From: Fluviicola sp.
Lineage (GTDB): Bacteria > Bacteroidota > Bacteroidia > Flavobacteriales_D > Crocinitomicaceae
Direction: 5' to 3'
DNA length: 8,250 bases
Assembly: GCF_030151805.1 (NCBI RefSeq)
Contig: NZ_JASLCN010000117.1
Location: 1-8,250 of the forward strand
Positions within the stretch are counted from its first letter, which is position 1. Every line of letters begins with the position of its first letter. Shown piece by piece: positions 6,670 through 8,250 of the stretch. The position numbers and the translations under genes were made by a program. The notes below the pieces were generated by a model that ran no database searches, was not told where the DNA came from, and saw only the letters and a program-made list of their open reading frames with translations.

Positions 6670-6820
6670 TACCGCATTTCGAGTATTCAGAATGATTTAA
6701 AATGAAACAAGTGAGGGGTTAACCTCACTCGTCTTTTCAATCTTACAACAATATTCTATTTAAAAATCAGCTTCTTATACGTTTCTAATTACCAAAAGTG
6801 ATGATTGATAACACTACCCA
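6670..6820 (-). repeat. Module-end repeat, copy 1 (151 bases)
   Basis: Partner of the block at 5001-5150. It supplies the TAG stop codon (6816-6814) of the immunity gene before it, so the repeat starts inside the last codons of that gene. It holds the motif gtgatgattgataacac (6798-6814) and a hairpin. Its far end, GCGGTAA, adjoins the orphan Rhs core with only about 15 bases between. The gap 6655-6813 contains nothing else. Confidence 0.9.
6707..6732 (-). terminator. Hairpin terminator after the first toxin/immunity pair
   Basis: This is the counterpart of the hairpin at 5038-5063, with the same ten-base arms except for one base. The change leaves a G-U pair in minus-strand RNA but an A-C mismatch in plus-strand RNA, so the fold is kept only for transcripts of the toxin genes. 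TTCATTTT follows on the minus strand. It would separate the first pair from the orphan tip. Confidence 0.68.
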
Positions 6821-7170
6821 ACAAAATAGTCATTAGAATTGATTTCTTTTTTCCATGAGATCAAATTTCCGATTTCATACATGTCATTTACTATTTTTGA
6901 AATCAACTCATTATCAATACCTTTTATTTTATAAATATCAAATTTATTCTGATGGTGGATTAAACTTTTAGATATTAAAAAAAATAATTCCCACATCTGA
7001 AGTGAAAGTTTGCATCTCATAGTTTCATCGTCGATAGAATCAATCGAATTAATAAGTAGATAAATAAACTGATTATACAATCCTACATCAAATTTAGATT
7101 TCTCTCTAAGTTCATAGTAAAAAGTTCCTTCTTTTAACTGAACGTTTTCCATTATAATTTGACTTTCCAT
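6814..7170 (-). CDS. Probable cytoplasmic immunity protein for the Ntox21-like Rhs tip
   Basis: This 118-residue protein has no signal peptide. It is mostly helical by appearance, with LYNQFIYLLINSIDSI (about 31-46) and LQMWELFFLISKSLIHH (57-73), too polar around the hydrophobic runs for confident membrane segments. The end is KKEINSNDYFVG, and the stop codon comes from the adjoining repeat. It starts 7 bases after the toxin stop codon; GGAG in the last toxin codons could serve as a ribosome site. An alternative start is M7 (7152). I do not recognise the family. Position directly after a toxin tip, small size and cytoplasmic location fit an inhibitor of a cytoplasmic RNase toxin. It shows no clear similarity to the orphan at 3967-4323, although both are 118 residues. 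Confidence 0.7.
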   Translation of the reverse strand: MESQIIMENVQLKEGTFYYELREKSKFDVGLYNQFIYLLINSIDSIDDETMRCKLSLQMWELFFLISKSLIHHQNKFDIYKIKGIDNELISKIVNDMYEIGNLISWKKEINSNDYFVG

Positions 7171-7177
7171 ATCTTAT

Positions 7178-8250
7178 TTAATCTCCAACTTTTTCTAATT
7201 CTTCATTATAAGTTCCCTCACGAGTTTCTTTACTCCCTAAATTTTCCACTGATGAAGCTTTTTTCCAGACTCCTCCATTGTGTCCATCTTGATCAGGGGT
7301 AATATAACTGCCTGTTTTTTTGTTATGATACATATTTTGACCATGCGATTTATAGTTCGTTTTCTTGTATCCATCAGGTAATGTAACAGATATTTTTTTA
7401 GCAAACTCTCCCCTTCCTTGTGTAAAAGTAACAATTGTTTCCTGCCTTAACACTTTTCCTTCATGAGCATCTTTAAATGATTTATCAGATCTTGCATAAG
7501 CTTCCTTTGCATATTGCCAATCACTAGCTCTAGCTTTTCCATTTTGAATCCGCCATCTCACCCCCGACATATAATCATCACTAAGAGTCGAAGGATTGTT
7601 GGTAAATATTTCAATTTGATCGGAGCTATTTTTAACAGTAACTTTTGCTGCCTTTAACCCTCTCAATACTTTCTTTGCTTGCTCTTCATCATCTTCAGTA
7701 GGAGATGTTTGAGTTTCATAATATTGAAGAGCGCCATAAGCTATTTTAAGCATATCCCTTTCAGACACCTCCAATAATTCCATAACAACGATAGCAGTTC
7801 CAACCACTGGTATTCTCCTCATTAATGCTTTAGTCGGACTTGGAGAAGGTTCAGGTTTTTTTTCATTAATTATATCCTGAGCTTCCTTAACTAATCTTTG
7901 CATTTGCTCATGATCAGCTTTAGTTATTTTAGTTGTTGTCCGAACTATCTTTGTTGCAGTAGGAGGATCTCCAGGCCCTCCTTTAGCAGCCAACCCTAGT
8001 GGATCAGTGTAGTAAACAGGATTATTATCAAACGCCACATACGGACTCATCCATGGGAATTCAGCCATCAGCGGATCCAAACTCAACCATCTTCCCAACC
8101 GCGGATCATACTGCCTGAACTCCGTCGTATACGAATTCCCATTTCCTTTCGCCTCGTTATCCAGCTCCATGCCATTGTAACCAAAACGATACGCTCCTTC
8201 GTTGGTATGTCTTCCCGGCATTTCCATCCCAAACGGATAGTAATCACTGT
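7178..8250 (-). CDS. Rhs protein, 3' part, with Ntox21-like C-terminal RNase domain (partial)
   Basis: The frame is open through the right edge, so the front of the gene lies outside the window. Numbering from the Met at 8227, the Rhs core runs to DPLGLA at 75-80, including FRQYDPRLGRWLSLDP. A variable region follows: a coil-like stretch (93-125), a PEPSPSPT linker, a hydrophobic segment RRIPVVGTAIVVMELLEV (137-154), and a middle part with SGVRWRIQNGKARASDW. The last 75 residues look like the toxin: PDGYKKTNYKSHGQNMYH (284-301), YITPDQDGHNGGVWKKA (308-324) and SKETREGTYNEELEKVGD (332-349). I recall this SHGQ...HNGGVWK...TR.GTY pattern as the Ntox21 toxin (PF15526), whose CdiA member from Klebsiella is a tRNase. 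The target cell is presumably a neighbour; the secretion route is not visible here. Confidence 0.82.
   Translation of the reverse strand, partial: SDYYPFGMEMPGRHTNEGAYRFGYNGMELDNEAKGNGNSYTTEFRQYDPRLGRWLSLDPLMAEFPWMSPYVAFDNNPVYYTDPLGLAAKGGPGDPPTATKIVRTTTKITKADHEQMQRLVKEAQDIINEKKPEPSPSPTKALMRRIPVVGTAIVVMELLEVSERDMLKIAYGALQYYETQTSPTEDDEEQAKKVLRGLKAAKVTVKNSSDQIEIFTNNPSTLSDDYMSGVRWRIQNGKARASDWQYAKEAYARSDKSFKDAHEGKVLRQETIVTFTQGRGEFAKKISVTLPDGYKKTNYKSHGQNMYHNKKTGSYITPDQDGHNGGVWKKASSVENLGSKETREGTYNEELEKVGD
7988..8248 (-). repeat. Duplicated Rhs core segment, copy B
   Basis: Counterpart of 6352-6612 and the one still joined to a longer Rhs gene. The similarity reaches the window edge, so the duplicated stretch may be longer than seen. 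In copy A homology of the core is cut near 6655, marking how much core travelled with the displaced tip. Confidence 0.92.

Noticed and set aside
5001..6820. CRISPR array or transposon
   Set aside because: Only two long copies with no regular spacers, and no transposase or terminal inverted repeats; the repeats border toxin modules instead.
7237..7434. Minus-strand 65-codon frame overlapping the Ntox21-like domain
   Set aside because: It is a shifted reading of the toxin's conserved C-terminal region, which is clearly coding in the Rhs frame.

Overview
The window looks like chromosomal DNA from a member of the Bacteroidota, probably a flavobacterium-like organism. Several things point that way. 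Matches to the Bacteroidota promoter element TAnnTTTG precede both housekeeping genes, and Shine-Dalgarno sites are mostly absent. The lipoproteins have short signal peptides. The Rhs core is of the Bacteroidota type (YPFGM, YRFGYNGMELDNE, YDPRLGRWLSLDP, DPLGL). The genus cannot be fixed from sequence alone.

Positions 1-3313 are an ordinary plus-strand region. An intergenic stretch with a perfect 31-base direct repeat leads into a five-helix membrane phosphotransferase of the LTA synthase/sulfatase type (273-2141). This is followed by rlmN, the radical-SAM 23S rRNA/tRNA adenine-C2 methyltransferase (2237-3313), which has its own likely promoter. After rlmN comes a convergent junction with a heptanucleotide repeat.

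From 3478 to the right edge everything is on the minus strand, visibly AT-richer, and made of polymorphic-toxin parts. Read in the direction of transcription (right to left) the order is: the 3' end of an Rhs gene with an Ntox21-like RNase tip (8250-7178, cut by the window edge); its probable cytoplasmic immunity gene (7170-6814); a 151-base repeat with a hairpin terminator (6820-6670); a 5'-truncated second Rhs core with a different, unrecognised tip (6654-5620); its probable lipoprotein immunity gene (5610-5164); a second copy of the repeat (5150-5001); a stub of a lost toxin (4998-4915) and a lipoprotein gene (4906-4391); another stub (4390-4334) and a cytoplasmic immunity-like gene (4323-3967); and finally a frameshifted lipocalin-like lipoprotein (3953-3478).

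The arrangement reads as an eroding array of Rhs tip/immunity modules behind a main Rhs gene. The most recent tip is at the right, a displaced tip still attached to a scrap of core lies behind it, and older modules survive mainly as immunity genes. Two structures suggest how modules move: the 78/87-identical Rhs core segments, and a 150-base block at the end of the modules containing a 17-21 base motif. That motif occurs four times and reads in one frame as V/I-I/V-N/K-H-H. The immunity genes alternate between cytoplasmic and lipoprotein forms, which suggests the toxins act in different compartments. Functions of the tips and immunity proteins are inferred from position and remembered family patterns; no search was run.
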